Both the position numbers and the translations under genes were made by a program. This document shows, in pieces, positions 31,263-42,299 of a stretch of 64,000 nucleotides of DNA. Position 1 is the stretch's first letter, and each line of letters opens with the position of its first letter. Source of the stretch: Mycosphaerella arachidis (taxonomy: Eukaryota; Ascomycota; Dothideomycetes; Mycosphaerellales; Mycosphaerellaceae). Below the pieces are notes generated by a model. That model did not search any database, was not told the DNA's origin, and saw only the letters and a list, made by a program, of their open reading frames with translations. The DNA lies in NCBI GenBank assembly GCA_001297265.1, contig LIHB01000122.1:12543-76542 (forward strand), written 5' to 3'.

Positions 31263-32899
31263 ATGATCAGGGCGCCCATAGCTCTGTGCTCAAGCACCAA
31301 GCTAATTCTGTGAAAGGTCTCTCGAGTGCCTGAGTTGTACGCAGATACTCGAGCTGCATCGTCAGGACGTCGCGCTTCTTCAAATTGCCCTTGGGCGCCT
31401 CCGCGCTCATTCGAAAGCCAATGGAAACTGGTACTTGTCCGACGCCCTCTCCAGAAGCTCAGTTGCCTCCACTTCCTCGAGAGCCCAGTGTCGCCTGAGT
31501 ATCAAAGCGCTTGACCGTTCATCGACTCCACAAGACATTGCGTCAGAAACAATACCATGTGGACGCCGTTGAACACGAAGGCCGCTAGCATATGCTCAAA
31601 GCTGCCGATGAGCGATGATGAGGTCCTGCAAAGGAGAGCCAGCCGCATTGTTTGCAATCAGGAACAGACAAAGATGATCAGGAGGAACATGACGGCAAGA
31701 GCATTGTGAGAGCCCGGAAAAGCTCGATGGTACTGGAAATTGTACGGTAGAACCTGGTGTGCCGACTGAACTCTGGCCTGTGCTGCCCTCGACAGAACTC
31801 TCGTCGATTTGTGATAAACTAGCAGGCAGTTCAACGAAGTCAGTGGATGCTAGGTCCGAAAATCTCGCAGAACGTGCAGGCGCCGCCGCCACAGCAGTCT
31901 TCTCCGTTGCCGAACGACTTGAACAGATCACCCTCGACGTAATGGAAGACACACCTCCTCGCCACCCCTTAGCTCTAGGCGCCAATGTCTCGCGGCAGAC
32001 AATGGTGTCACAAGACTTGTGCAAAATCATCTACGGACTCGCCCAAGCTGGAGCGCCTCGCTACTAGGTCTCTTCTCATAGACCAGAACATTGCGACAGA
32101 AGTACGATTGACCTGCTGCTTCGTCGAGAAACTCGGTCTACAACTCACAGGACCTAACAACCACTACCGCGGCAAATTTCTCTTCACTGTCCGTCCCCGA
32201 AAGATGTAGTACTCCTGGCTACCTTGAACAAAGCACGAGGATACAGCGAGGATGCGGAGCTTTCAAGGTGGTGCTGGGTGTAAGGCGGCTTCGTGGCGGG
32301 ATGTCGAGATCATGCCGGAAGATGCTAGAGTCCGCTTGAATATTAGAGATGCGACTTATAACTATTCCTCAGGAAGTGGAAGGCTGCTTAAAGGGGAGAG
32401 TGGGTGGAGCGCTGAAGTGATGCTGCTGCGCATTCCAATGGGTCTCGTGGGTGAAGATCGAGGCTGACAGGAAGGCATCTTGGAGATTGACGTTACGGCT
32501 GGAGCTTGGTATTTATTGGGTAGGCGGATGGTTTCGAGCATTATGTACAGAACCTAGACATGACGAGGCATGTCACTGAGCCATGACCCTCTTCGAGCTG
32601 AGTTGGCCCTTCCGCCCGTGATCACTACACACCAATGAAGCAAGTCATCGTAAAGCAGCTATTCGCCCAGATATGATGCATCAAAAAGGCGATGTTCATG
32701 GTAGATATGTCAAATAGGTTGCTTGGCTGGGACATGTGGTTCTGCCTCGTACTCGGCGGAGATGAAGCCGAGGTTCCTGGGCTTTGGTCGATCCGGCGCC
32801 GGTGCCTGAGTGACGCGCTCATGTAGAGAACTTCATCAAAGTGTCGAGACGTGCGTGGCGACTTTCACTTTCACAGTGCGCTGAACACCCACGACCCCA
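31263..32899. other. Gene-poor interval with open fragments
   Basis: Plus-strand stretches around 31740-32067 (AERAGAAATAVFSVAERLEQ) and 32252-32467 (VRLNIRDATYNYSSGSGRLL) have coding-like texture but lie in different frames. They lack good starts and match no family I recognise. They may be remnants of one gene. Confidence 0.3.
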
Positions 32900-35800
32900 A
32901 TGCTGGCCAACGTCTCCCACTTGCCAGTATGGAGAAGCTCAGGCTTCGTCTGTGTCGCGTGTCGACGGCAGCACCAGCGACGATGGAACAGCGAAGTCCA
33001 TCACACGAGCACCGCCGCCAGCAGCGACTCCTGGTTCGACACACTGAACGACATCAGCGATAACTTTGGCGAGCCGCCACCCAAATCGAAACCGAAAGCT
33101 CAGCCTGAGCGTCAGACCAAAGCCAATGCGCTCAAGAGAGCAGAGCCAAAACGAGATGACAGCTTCCATCGTCTCAAGGAGTCGCTCAGGGCCAAAGTGG
33201 AGTCTCCGCCAGGCATACGACCACAGTCGATCCACTCGTTCCGGCAGTCATTGCAGCAGAGCACGGCCGCTGTACCCAAGACGCACCAAGCCAAACGGAA
33301 GCAGCGGAGAGCATTAGAAGGAAGGGGGAAAAATGTTTCGGCCAGCGTCGTCACAGCTGGATATACTGCCAGAGCTAAGCCTGGCATGATGTTGCCAGAT
33401 GATTTGTTGAATTTGCTGAAAAGGGAACAAGAAGAGAAAGCTGCCGAGGATAACGAACTTCCATGGACGATGGAGACTCTGGACTTTTTGGAGAAACATG
33501 AGAAAGAAGAGCTTGTTGATAGTCTTGCAGCAGTTGAAGCGCATGATACAGAGCCAATGCCATTTCCAGCCTTTAAAGAGCAACCGGGCATCAGATCGTT
33601 TCGCCCTAGCTCTGCCGTGGGCGATATCGCCATTCCTCAGGGGGCGACTTCTCAAACGCAGAAACAATCCAAGGCTGCAACAAGCAAGGATGAGCATACC
33701 AAAGGTCTGAATACATACAAGGCCAAGACGTCCCCAGCTGCAAGTGGTCTAGGAGGCCCACTATCACAAGAGTCACAACCCCGAAGTCTTGCAGCGCGAT
33801 GGAGGAAACAACAGAAACAGCTCAGTCCATTTGGGTTACAGAAGAAGGAATCTGGACAGGGTGCTTCAGGAGTCTCATTCGACTCGTTGCGCAGTGCAGA
33901 AAAGGTATCCGATGACACTTCAGCCACCTCGAAGAAGAAGTCGACTCCCTTTGCCTTGGGCGTTGCAGCAGCCCATAGCCTTGGGTCTGGCAGCACAACG
34001 GTGAAAGCTGGTCAAGATAGTGCAGTCCCATCGGCAGTCCAGAGCAAGGGAGATAGGAAGCAAAAAGGCAAAGTGAACGACATGGCTAGTTTGCTGGCAT
34101 CCCTCCGGGCGAAAACCCACAACGTTGAAGCAGAGGTGCCGGAAGCTGCTGCGGCGGAGACACAATCTGCACCCGAGCCAGAAAATGAAGCGGAGACCAC
34201 AGCGACAGATGCCGTGCACACTCAGGATGTCAAAGCGCACGAGAGCTTGACCAATCTGTATCGCATCCGCTACACATCTACACCTACGTGGCGGCCAGTG
34301 AATGGTGTACGGGATGAGTCTGTGAGACCGGCTCAGCAGGCGGGTCATTCCAAAGCAGCTGATACCATTAGGAAGCCATTGGCGGAAGAATCTTCGACCC
34401 CATCAGGGCGCTCAATCGCTGATGCGATGAAGGGTGGTGGCGCAAAGCAGAGTTCCAGCAGCACTCCTCCGGAATCGCCACCACCTGACGGAGAGTCATC
34501 CGGGGAGGCACAAGCCTCGTCGGAGCAGATCACGTCTCTGGACCCGTCTAGCATCAGCATCAAACCTCTCGACGTTCCACAACCTGATGTGCCATACCTC
34601 CAGTATGGCTTGGATCGTGTCTTGTTCAATCCTGGCGTATATCAACTACAGGATCCCGCTTCTCGCGTCTACAACTTTGATCCATATCTCCAGGACATCA
34701 TGCCCGTCGCCGACTTTGACTTCAACGCATTGAAGGAGTACAAGACTTCTTCGCAAGACGAGGCCTTGTCAGCATTGGCATTGAAGGAAGGCAAGAGATA
34801 CATCGGATCAACCTCCAGCATGACAAGCTCCTTGGCACATTTCCACTATCTGCTGTCCAACTTCCGTTTGGTCAACACCGCCATGATGAGCCATGAGTTT
34901 TCCAAAGGACAGCCCAAACAAACTTTTACCGAGATTAACAGAGCACCTAGCGCTATGTTCCTTCGATGGAAGAATGGAACATATGCTATCGATGCCGATA
35001 AGGAGTACGACAGCGGCAATGTGCTAATGCTTCTTGGCAAGTCTATGGAGCTTCTACTCACCGTGCCCAAGAACGATTACGAGCGATACCGCAAGGGCGA
35101 CCCACGACAGGTACCCGAGGAATGGAAGACTTCTCCCGAGGCCTATCAGTACACCTCGATGGGCGACTTCTTGATGCGGTCGCAGCTCGACGCCTACGAT
35201 CCACGATTGCCTGGAAACGGCACCTTCGATCTCAAGACACGAGCTGTAGTGTCCATTCGCCACTCTGCTGCAGACTACGAGCGCATGACTGGGTACGAGC
35301 TTTTCAATCTTCAAGGCAAATGGGGCTCGTATGAGAAGGAGTACTACGACATGATCCGTTCAACTATGCTCAAGTACATGCTTCAGGCACGCATGGGTCG
35401 CATGAACGGTATCTTCGTCGCATACCACAATGTTAAGCGCATCTTTGGCTTCCAATACATTCCGATGCACGAGATGGACCGCGCTCTCCATGGCCAGACA
35501 GACAGCTGCCTTGGTGACCAGGAGTTCAAGGCCAGTCTCGGTATCATGAACGCGATCCTCAACAAGGCCACGGCCAAGTTTCCGAACCAGTCGTTGCGCT
35601 TCCACTTTGAGGCTCGACCAGGGCGCGATGATATGCCTACTGCACTGCACGTCTTTGCGGAGCCTATGGCAGATCAGGACATTGATGCCATCCAGAGTAC
35701 ATCGAAGGAGAAGGTCGCAGCCTTCGAGCGAGACGTCATGGGCAAGGAAGACGTCCAAGCGGTCGAAGAAGATTCCCGGGACGAGCCTCTAGACGTTGCC

Positions 35801-36391
35801 TCAGGCAATGTAGTTGAGGCACAGTCGTCCGCGCCCACAACTGGTGACGAGGTGGCGACTGAGGTCACCAACGACGAAGTCGCGACTGAGAAACCAGTTC
35901 CATCGATCTACTCCACCAAGGGCCCCGCAGACAGTGTCTTCCTCGACAGCATCGGCAAACGAGACTCAGACCTCGGGCCCCTCTTCTACGCCACAGTCAT
36001 CGTTCAATCGAAAGTTGACGGCGCGTACCTCGAAGACGAGCGTCCCACAGACCTCAAGAAGGACCAGAAGTGGGAGATCGACTACATCTTGAAAGAGTAT
36101 GAGATCACTATGCATCAGTGGGCGCTTTATGAGGATTGCAAAGCGAGACGGAAGCATGCCTTTTACCATAGCGACGATGAGGCCGATGAAGTGGAAGACA
36201 AAGGCCCCGACAAATACATCGAGTTCCTGCAACATATGTCGGAGAAGGGCGCGGAAATCAGACAACAGGTCGATAGGATGGATGCGGGCAAGGAGGTTGT
36301 TAGGGTCGAGAAGCCGCTTGCGAAGGAAAGGGAGTCGATTGAGAGTCTTGATGACTATATGGCTTGGATGTACGGAGGTAAGGATGTATAG
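32900..36391 (+). CDS. PET127: Pet127-family mitochondrial RNA-processing protein
   Basis: 1163 residues, single exon. In yeast, Pet127 is a mitochondrial membrane-associated protein needed for 5' processing and stability of mitochondrial transcripts. The start MLANVSHLPVWRSSGFVCVA, followed by CRRQHQRRW, is a basic, non-acidic presequence. Residues about 50-550 are low-complexity and poorly conserved. The conserved Pet127 domain runs from about 560 (PYLQYGLDRVLFNPGVYQLQ) to about 905. It includes VADFDFNALKEYKTSSQDE, SSMTSSLAHFHYLLSNFR, GNGTFDLKTRAVVSIRHSAA and ARMGRMNGIFVAYHNVKRIF. A charged C-terminal extension ends in LDDYMAWMYGG. Much longer than yeast Pet127 because of the N-terminal extension. 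No sign of disruption. Confidence 0.9.
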   Translation: MLANVSHLPVWRSSGFVCVACRRQHQRRWNSEVHHTSTAASSDSWFDTLNDISDNFGEPPPKSKPKAQPERQTKANALKRAEPKRDDSFHRLKESLRAKVESPPGIRPQSIHSFRQSLQQSTAAVPKTHQAKRKQRRALEGRGKNVSASVVTAGYTARAKPGMMLPDDLLNLLKREQEEKAAEDNELPWTMETLDFLEKHEKEELVDSLAAVEAHDTEPMPFPAFKEQPGIRSFRPSSAVGDIAIPQGATSQTQKQSKAATSKDEHTKGLNTYKAKTSPAASGLGGPLSQESQPRSLAARWRKQQKQLSPFGLQKKESGQGASGVSFDSLRSAEKVSDDTSATSKKKSTPFALGVAAAHSLGSGSTTVKAGQDSAVPSAVQSKGDRKQKGKVNDMASLLASLRAKTHNVEAEVPEAAAAETQSAPEPENEAETTATDAVHTQDVKAHESLTNLYRIRYTSTPTWRPVNGVRDESVRPAQQAGHSKAADTIRKPLAEESSTPSGRSIADAMKGGGAKQSSSSTPPESPPPDGESSGEAQASSEQITSLDPSSISIKPLDVPQPDVPYLQYGLDRVLFNPGVYQLQDPASRVYNFDPYLQDIMPVADFDFNALKEYKTSSQDEALSALALKEGKRYIGSTSSMTSSLAHFHYLLSNFRLVNTAMMSHEFSKGQPKQTFTEINRAPSAMFLRWKNGTYAIDADKEYDSGNVLMLLGKSMELLLTVPKNDYERYRKGDPRQVPEEWKTSPEAYQYTSMGDFLMRSQLDAYDPRLPGNGTFDLKTRAVVSIRHSAADYERMTGYELFNLQGKWGSYEKEYYDMIRSTMLKYMLQARMGRMNGIFVAYHNVKRIFGFQYIPMHEMDRALHGQTDSCLGDQEFKASLGIMNAILNKATAKFPNQSLRFHFEARPGRDDMPTALHVFAEPMADQDIDAIQSTSKEKVAAFERDVMGKEDVQAVEEDSRDEPLDVASGNVVEAQSSAPTTGDEVATEVTNDEVATEKPVPSIYSTKGPADSVFLDSIGKRDSDLGPLFYATVIVQSKVDGAYLEDERPTDLKKDQKWEIDYILKEYEITMHQWALYEDCKARRKHAFYHSDDEADEVEDKGPDKYIEFLQHMSEKGAEIRQQVDRMDAGKEVVRVEKPLAKERESIESLDDYMAWMYGGKDV

Positions 36392-36787
36392 TAGGACGAA
36401 GCATGCATGAGAGGTGTTGTGTGAGACGAGCATTGTAGTATACGTGCACAGCGTGGCGTTGAAGGGGTTAGATGGCTCTTGTTTCGACGTTAGTATACAG
36501 CATAGAAACTCTTCCAGCCATGATTTCTCCTTTGCATTCTTAGCTATCACTGGCCGATCAATCAACTCCAGCATCTAACCACGTGCCTCAGATAGCGGCA
36601 AGGATTGTGAATGACGTGACAGGCTGCAGGGTCCTGTGCTCGCTATCACTTACCAAAAAGTCCCCTCCACCACCGTGGTTACAAAATTCCAATCTCACTT
36701 TCAATGCTGGCGCCATTCCGACCTCTACAACCTCTACCCCACTAGATCACTACCAACACACACCTCACAACCACCACAACCCTCAAC
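36392..36787. other. Intergenic
   Basis: 3' end of PET127 and 5' region of ADI1; CT/CA-rich leader just upstream of the ADI1 ATG. No gene. Confidence 0.5.
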
Positions 36788-37496
36788 ATGAAAGCCTACT
36801 GGTTCGACAACCTCCCCGTACGTCCATTCCATTCCACACCCCGCCCCTCCAACCCCACCACCCTCCCAACTCCCACTAACCCCCCCTCTCACCAGGGCGA
36901 CCAACGCGCCCCCCACGACTCCGGCCGCTCCGTCACGCCCGAGAAGTTAAGCGACCTGGGCATCATCCACCACGAACTGCCCAACAACCTCGACGCCGTG
37001 AACCAAATCGCGTCGGACCGACAGTACAAGAACCGCGACGAGATAGAAATTTCTCCCACGTCGCTGCCAAACTATGAGGAGAAGGTGAAGAATTTCTTCC
37101 ACGAGCATTTGCACGAGGACGAGGAGATTCGATACATTTTGAAGGGGGGCGGGTATTTTGATGTGAGGGGGAGGGACGATGATTGGATTCGGATTAAATT
37201 GGAGGAGGGGGATTTGGTATGTCTGAGAGATATGGTGCGACGGCAGGAGGACTACCCATCCCATCCCCTGCCGTATATGTCGAAAGCTGGGGCTGACTAT
37301 GAGGGTGAAATTCTTCTAGATGATTATGCCAGCGGGTATCTACCATCGGTTCACGACCGATGAGCAGAATTATACGAAAGCGTTGAGGCTGTTTAAGGAG
37401 CATCCGAAGTGGACGCCGTTGCAGAGGGGGGAGGAGACGGATCGGAATAGTTTTAGGAGGGAGTATTTGCGGGCGAGGGATGGGGTTGTGGCTTGA
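36788..37496 (+). CDS. ADI1: Acireductone dioxygenase (methionine salvage)
   Basis: Converts acireductone to the keto-acid precursor of methionine (Fe2+ form) in the methionine salvage pathway. Three exons: 36788-36817, 36896-37216 and 37320-37496, with introns of 78 and 103 bp. The product is 175 residues, normal size. Exon 1 encodes MKAYWFDNLP. The metal ligands of the cupin fold are visible: HLHEDEE at about 81-87 (H81, H83, E87) and H126 in MIMPAGIYHRF, which lies in exon 3 and is present only after the second splice. YILKGGGYFDVR and IRIKLEEGDL mark the cupin strands. Convergent with the HPP protein gene downstream. Confidence 0.94.
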
Positions 37497-37854
37497 GCGG
37501 TTGATGGGGACACTGGGAGAGGGTTCGATGGCGGAGTGGCTGATGAGGACAGTGAGAGAGAGTTCGGTGGCTGAGGTGAGGGGAGGGACGGACTCGATAG
37601 GATGGGAGCTGAGTAAGGACAGGATTCTATGTGAAAATGAACGAACACGGTGGGCGATGTGGCATGCTTTGAGCAGGAGAGGGATTCAACGCTATCGAAG
37701 CCAGTGCTGCTTTTTAGAGATGATTTCTTGCGAAGGAATGATACACTGAAGTCTCGATCTTCACAATTCTTTTCAATCCATTTAAAAGCCTAGACGCCTC
37801 GCTACAAACGTAAATGCTTGCAAAGATCGCTATCATCATCCTGATCTGGGGTAT
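37497..37854. other. Intergenic between convergent genes
   Basis: Terminator region shared by ADI1 and the HPP gene; no gene visible. Confidence 0.5.
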
Positions 37855-38902
37855 CTACGAAGTCCGCCTGGGATCGACCTCTCCATGCATCCTCAGCCTC
37901 TCCTGGATCTTCTCCAAAAACATTACCTCGTCATCCTCCAACTTCACATGATGCGGCATTTGGATCTTATACGGTTGGATGTGGACATCTTCCATACCGT
38001 CCACGAACTCGACAGATGCCATTGTGTTGCTGAGCTCTCTGCGAAGAGTGCGGTCGGAGTCGCTGCGAAAGTAATCAGTATGGAGGCGAATCGAGAGTGA
38101 GAGATTGGAGAACATCATACCTGCTACTATCACTCCTCGCCTTACCCTGCTCCGCCGCATTCTCATCCCCTTTCTGCTCCCCCCTCTCCTCTCTGCGCTG
38201 CTGTCGCAACTTCCTCCCAGTATCACTAGGCGTCCACCAATACGTCGGATATTGCCTCAAGATATTGTTGAAAATGAGGGCAACGATGACCATCAACGTA
38301 CTATCCATCAGCACAATCGGCACGTATCTCCACCCCATCGCAATAACCTGTGTCTGCGTACTCGCCAGCACCGCCGTCGCGCCTCCAGGTGGATGAATCG
38401 TATTTGTCAAACTCATCACGAAACTTGCCAATGCACATCCCACCGCCCCAGCAACCCATTGGATATTGTGTGGATACGGCGCGCCGAAGTTGGAGTAATG
38501 TTCAAACCCCTTTGAGACTGCCACTCCACATATCGCTGCGAGGGTGTTTCCAATGACTGAGTTCCGCGGTTGTGCAAGGGGTGATTTGATCGTGTTGAAG
38601 TCGAGGACTGCGGATGCGCCGAGGGAGGCTATGATGACTGGAGGGTGCCAGTCGACGATGCCGGGGGCGTAGTTGCCGATTCCGCCGACGAGGCAGAGGC
38701 CGGCGATTGTGGCGAGGAATGTTACGGGCCATTGAAGGACCGCGTAGGGTTCTCTTGCAGGCTGAGAGCGATACCCGAGCCATCTCGAGATGGGTTTTGG
38801 GAGGTAGCTGAGGCGGTTGTGCGGGACCCAGGGATTAATGTAGCGGTCGATGTCGAAGTCGAGGAGTTGGTAGAGGGGTTTGGGTTCGTTTGGAAGGGCC
38901 AT
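37855..38902 (-). CDS. HPP-family integral membrane protein
   Basis: Two exons, 38902-38121 and 38062-37855, with a 58-bp intron at 38063-38120 (GTATGA..CAG). The product is 329 residues. The HPP domain has about four transmembrane segments with the diagnostic motifs DWHPPVIIASLGASAVLDF and MSLTNTIHPPGGATAVLA, plus IKSPLAQPRNSVIGNTLAA. Bacterial and plastid HPP proteins have been linked to nitrite transport; the role in fungi is not established. The cytosolic C-terminal tail is charged (KLRQQRREERGEQKGDENAA, VKLEDDEVMFLEKIQERLRM). The second exon restores an acidic helical tail in a clean frame. Start at MALPNEPKP. Confidence 0.88.
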
Positions 38903-39864
38903 TGTGGCGGTGGAGGGCTGGTTCGGGAGTTCTGCGATGAAGGTGAAGTGCGACGTTCACAATTGGCCTCAGCAGTGGTTATAGCGAGAGCGGATCCATA
39001 GCGGTAAGGCGCCCATAGTGAATGACGAAGGGGACGCAAATCGTAGCGTCGGTTTTCCATGACTTAGACTTCACATCATGCTACCCACCAGCGAGCGGGT
39101 TTGTGAGCGGGTGACGTGCTTTGCTGGGCTGCACTCCAGACAACTCCTCGGAGGCTCGTTGCCGAAGTGTCCATCAGAAGCGTCCCTTCGACCGCCGTGT
39201 CTCGCTCTCATTCATGCGTCTGCACAGTCATCAAAGCTGCGCGGATGGAGCATTTCGATGCCGCGATTGACCCGTTGACCATCTTTCGCAGTTTCGTGAG
39301 CTCGGGTGGACTGCCCTGGACCTGCTTGTCATCCTGCAAAGATTCTGCTCATCGATGCGCCTCCGGAGACGTCACACTTGATGCACTTCGGTGCGCCAGA
39401 TCCGCTCACGTGAGAGCAAAGCTAAGTCGAACCTTAGTACGTAATTGCCGTGGAGCCATGAGGGTGTGGTGCACACGACTGATTCTACATATTAATGATG
39501 AGGTCGTTGCCAAGTCAGAGCGTGTCTGGCGAGTGGATTCAAGGTGGAAAAGAGTCGCAAGAAGAAGACATGATATTGAGATGCAGGTTGATAAGGGAGT
39601 ACAATACTACCCAATCATTGTGTACAGTCGCTATCTTTGTGCGGACGGGCCACTCCGTTTCTGGCTGTGATGCTTCTCCGGTCGACCTGATGGCTCTGCT
39701 TGCAGAAGTGCAAATTGCAAGACCCTTTGACAGAAAGGATAGACATTGGCGATGAAGGCAGAAAGGTCGTGGTAATACTGTGATCCTCTAGGCAGCATCT
39801 TGAAGTTGCGGCCTCTTCGATTTGCGCCAAGACCAGCGACAAATCGCCAGACCCGACACCAACA
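38903..39864. other. Intergenic between divergent genes
   Basis: Between the HPP start and the UreF start. An open plus frame (39116-39670) lacks a proper ATG and any family motif. Likely regulatory and spacer sequence. Confidence 0.45.
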
Positions 39865-40617
39865 ATGGCGTCTCCTTCGCTGCATGCCTTGCTCTTGTTA
39901 TCAGACTCTGCTCTACCTCTCGGATCATTCGCATTCTCCTCCGGCCTGGAGTCCTTCCTCGGCCACAAGGGACTGTCCAACACTCACAGGTCTTCCTCTG
40001 CATCAGCAAAGCTAGCGGCTGCCGAGGCCTTCCTGGAGCAGTCAGTGGTCAACTTGGCCTCGACCACCTTGCCGTATGTACTCTCTGCATACCATAATCC
40101 GTCCACGTTGCAAGACCTGGACAACGACTTTGATGCAAGCACACCCTGCACCGTGGCGAGACGAGCCAGCATTGCTCAAGGCCGAGCATTGTTGCAGATC
40201 TGGGAGCGAGCTTTGCTGCCCTCTGCAGCTGCAGGCGAGGCCAGGGAGAACGTATCGTCGTTTGCGGTCAAGTTGAAGTCGAACCTGGTCGATGACTTTG
40301 GTCTCCAGCTGCAAGCTCATTTCGCACCACTCTTCGGTGCTGTATGCGCTGCGCTATCTCTGTCGGCACATGACACTGCATATCTCTTCTTGCTCAATCA
40401 CGCCAAGGCAGTGCTATCGGCGGCTGTAAGAGCAAGCGTGATCGGCCCGTATCAAAGTCAGACTTTATTGGCACACGCTAGGTTGCAGGAGTGCATCAAT
40501 TCTTGCGTAGAGCGCGAGAGGAGTTCCCAAGTGGATTTGGCTGCTGTGACGGTCCCAATCATGGATCTGTGGATGGGCCGACATGAGTTGCTGTATTCAA
40601 GGATCTTCAACTCATGA
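39865..40617 (+). CDS. ureF: Urease accessory protein UreF
   Basis: 250 residues, single exon. UreF works with UreD and UreG to deliver nickel and activate urease. The start MASPSLHALLLLSDSALPLG, followed by SFAFSSGLES, matches the conserved UreF N-terminus (the LPxGxFxxSxGLE signature). The protein is all-helical as expected, with LKSNLVDDFGLQLQAHFAPL, FLLNHAKAVLSAAVRASVIG and a C-terminal PIMDLWMGRHELLYSRIFNS, matching the usual 'H..L..R.F.S' end. Length fits eukaryotic UreF. The start is the only in-frame ATG before the signature. Confidence 0.9.
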   Translation: MASPSLHALLLLSDSALPLGSFAFSSGLESFLGHKGLSNTHRSSSASAKLAAAEAFLEQSVVNLASTTLPYVLSAYHNPSTLQDLDNDFDASTPCTVARRASIAQGRALLQIWERALLPSAAAGEARENVSSFAVKLKSNLVDDFGLQLQAHFAPLFGAVCAALSLSAHDTAYLFLLNHAKAVLSAAVRASVIGPYQSQTLLAHARLQECINSCVERERSSQVDLAAVTVPIMDLWMGRHELLYSRIFNS

Positions 40618-40733
40618 TCGCCATACAGTATTCAGCTGCGATGTCGTTCATCTTATGCAATCCCACCGATTCTGGTCCCACGCTTGCCCTCTCAAATCGC
40701 CAACCCTGCCGCGCTCCACAGTCCGTCCTCTGA

Positions 40734-41261
40734 TCACAATTGCGCCGAGTAGTGATCGAATACCTTCCCAAGAGTACTCTTTTGGTCTGTCTCGACATAG
40801 TACTGTTCCGAGGTCATGAACACCGAACATTCGATGACCATGGGCGGCACCTTCATCTCACGCCACGACGCGTCCTTTCTGCTCCTCTCCTCGAAGCCAT
40901 GATGATGTCGGTAGGCTCGAGGTGGATTATTGATGTTCGCCGCGAGTTCCAGAGTCCCCTTTCTTCAATGGGCTACCGACACAGTCCACCTTCGCTTTCG
41001 AAGCAGCCACTCCATTGCGGAGGCGGTCTGGAAGCGTTCGCTCATTGGCAGGTCCAGATAAAGGAGACGGCGCAGCGACGGCGAGTTTGTAAGCACGGCT
41101 TGCAAGCTGCGGCTAACACGCTGGTGGACGAAGAGGCGGACAGTCGGCGTCGAGGAGTGACAATCTGGCTGTTCTTTGTCTTCGAGCCCGAATTGGATCA
41201 GAATCTCTTCGAGGAGCTCCGCAATTAGAAAGACTCGAGCAGCGGCGCATGCAGGCTGCAT
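40734..41261 (-). pseudogene. F-box-like gene interrupted by one stop codon
   Basis: From ATG 41259-41261 the frame reads ARVFLIAELLEEILIQFGLE then VRLFVHQRVSRSLQAVLTNS and LRRLLYL. This is the fungal F-box-like pattern (VFxIxELLExIL...QRVSR...S..L). It meets TGA at 40965-40967. The same frame then stays open to TGA 40734-40736 and contains DASWREMKVPPMVIECSVFM, the conserved 'SWR.M...PP' segment of this family. So 175 codons are broken by a single stop, with no intron that removes it convincingly. A young pseudogene, a sequencing error or stop readthrough are the alternatives. A tandem paralogue lies at 41776-42299. Confidence 0.55.
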
Positions 41262-41775
41262 GGTTGACGAGCTGGTCTTTCCATCAGCGATTAAATGCGC
41301 GCGTGCCAAAGGCACGATACTGACATAGTATCTTGTCTGCGCGCAGAGTTTGCGTGTGAAAGAGAAAAGCGGAAGATTTCAACCAAGACAAGGCTAGTAG
41401 AAGAACAGTTACTTGTGAGCAGAAGAAGAAGCGCATTGCGACCACTCTGCTCAGCACAGACCTGCACTCGAGACTATTCACTCTTTTCCAAAGACCGCAC
41501 GTCCACCACCTCAAAGCATACCTCGGAACTTTTTACAGACCTGCCTCAGAGTGGTGCCACTCTCAAGCCCGAAACGTCGCTTCCTGATCGTACATCAGCA
41601 GGAGCCTTGTGTTGGGCGACAGATCCGCCACGCCCATGCTCCGGCCTCCAAAATCCCACCCGCCTTGCGCAGCGCACATGCACTTGAACCAGCAATCGTC
41701 ACCCTACACCCACACCATTCATTCAGGAGTGCAACGCCCACTGATCATGAACGTCGAAGCGGGCGAGAAGCTCCA

Positions 41776-42299
41776 TCAGCTTGGTGATCTCCTTGAAGTC
41801 AAGCATCCAAACTCCTTAGAAACCCAGACTGGAGCCACGACCATCCGGCTCCAAGATGGCTTCATGAAGGGCACTCCCCATAATGGCTCTGTAGCGCGTT
41901 CTCCGTAACTGAGATGAGCCTTCAGCTGCACACATTACCAATGCAGTCTTACAGTGTGCTTGATGCCCGCGGGTATCATAGTTGGCTTTCCGTCAACCCC
42001 AGCCTGGCCAACCTTGCTTTCCAAGACAGGCCGCTTGCCGTACGTGTTCCACAGAAACCACTTCATTGCCGCGTGAGCATACTCAGGTCTTTGGAAAGGC
42101 ACATGAGCAACTAAAGCCTGGAGCTCCTGGCGACGATAGCATGGAAGGTGCGGTGGACGCATTGAAGAAGGAAAAGCTCCCTAGCTGGCTCCTGCCATTC
42201 GGGCTCTTGGTCGTAGGATTCGAGTCCCAGCTGGGTGAGGATGCGCTGAAGCAGCTCTGGCAAAGCAAAGACCTCAGCTGCGGTTCTTGGGATTGCCAT
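41776..42299 (-). pseudogene. Tandem F-box-like paralogue, frameshifted
   Basis: From ATG 42297-42299: AAEVFALPELLQRILTQLGL, then ELFLLQCVHRTFHAIVARSS, ending at a TAG near 42111. Family sequence continues one frame over (LQALVAHVPFQRPEYAHAAM, KWFLWNTYGKRP) to a stop at 41935. A third frame follows (FMKPSWSRMVVAPVWVSKEF, stop 41776-41778). The three segments align in order with the family and with the neighbour at 40734-41261, so at least two frame changes have broken the gene. Same strand and order indicate tandem duplication followed by decay. Confidence 0.5.

Noticed and set aside
39116..39670. 184-codon plus-strand frame before UreF
   Set aside because: Starts with GTG, no recognisable domain and irregular composition; treated as intergenic.
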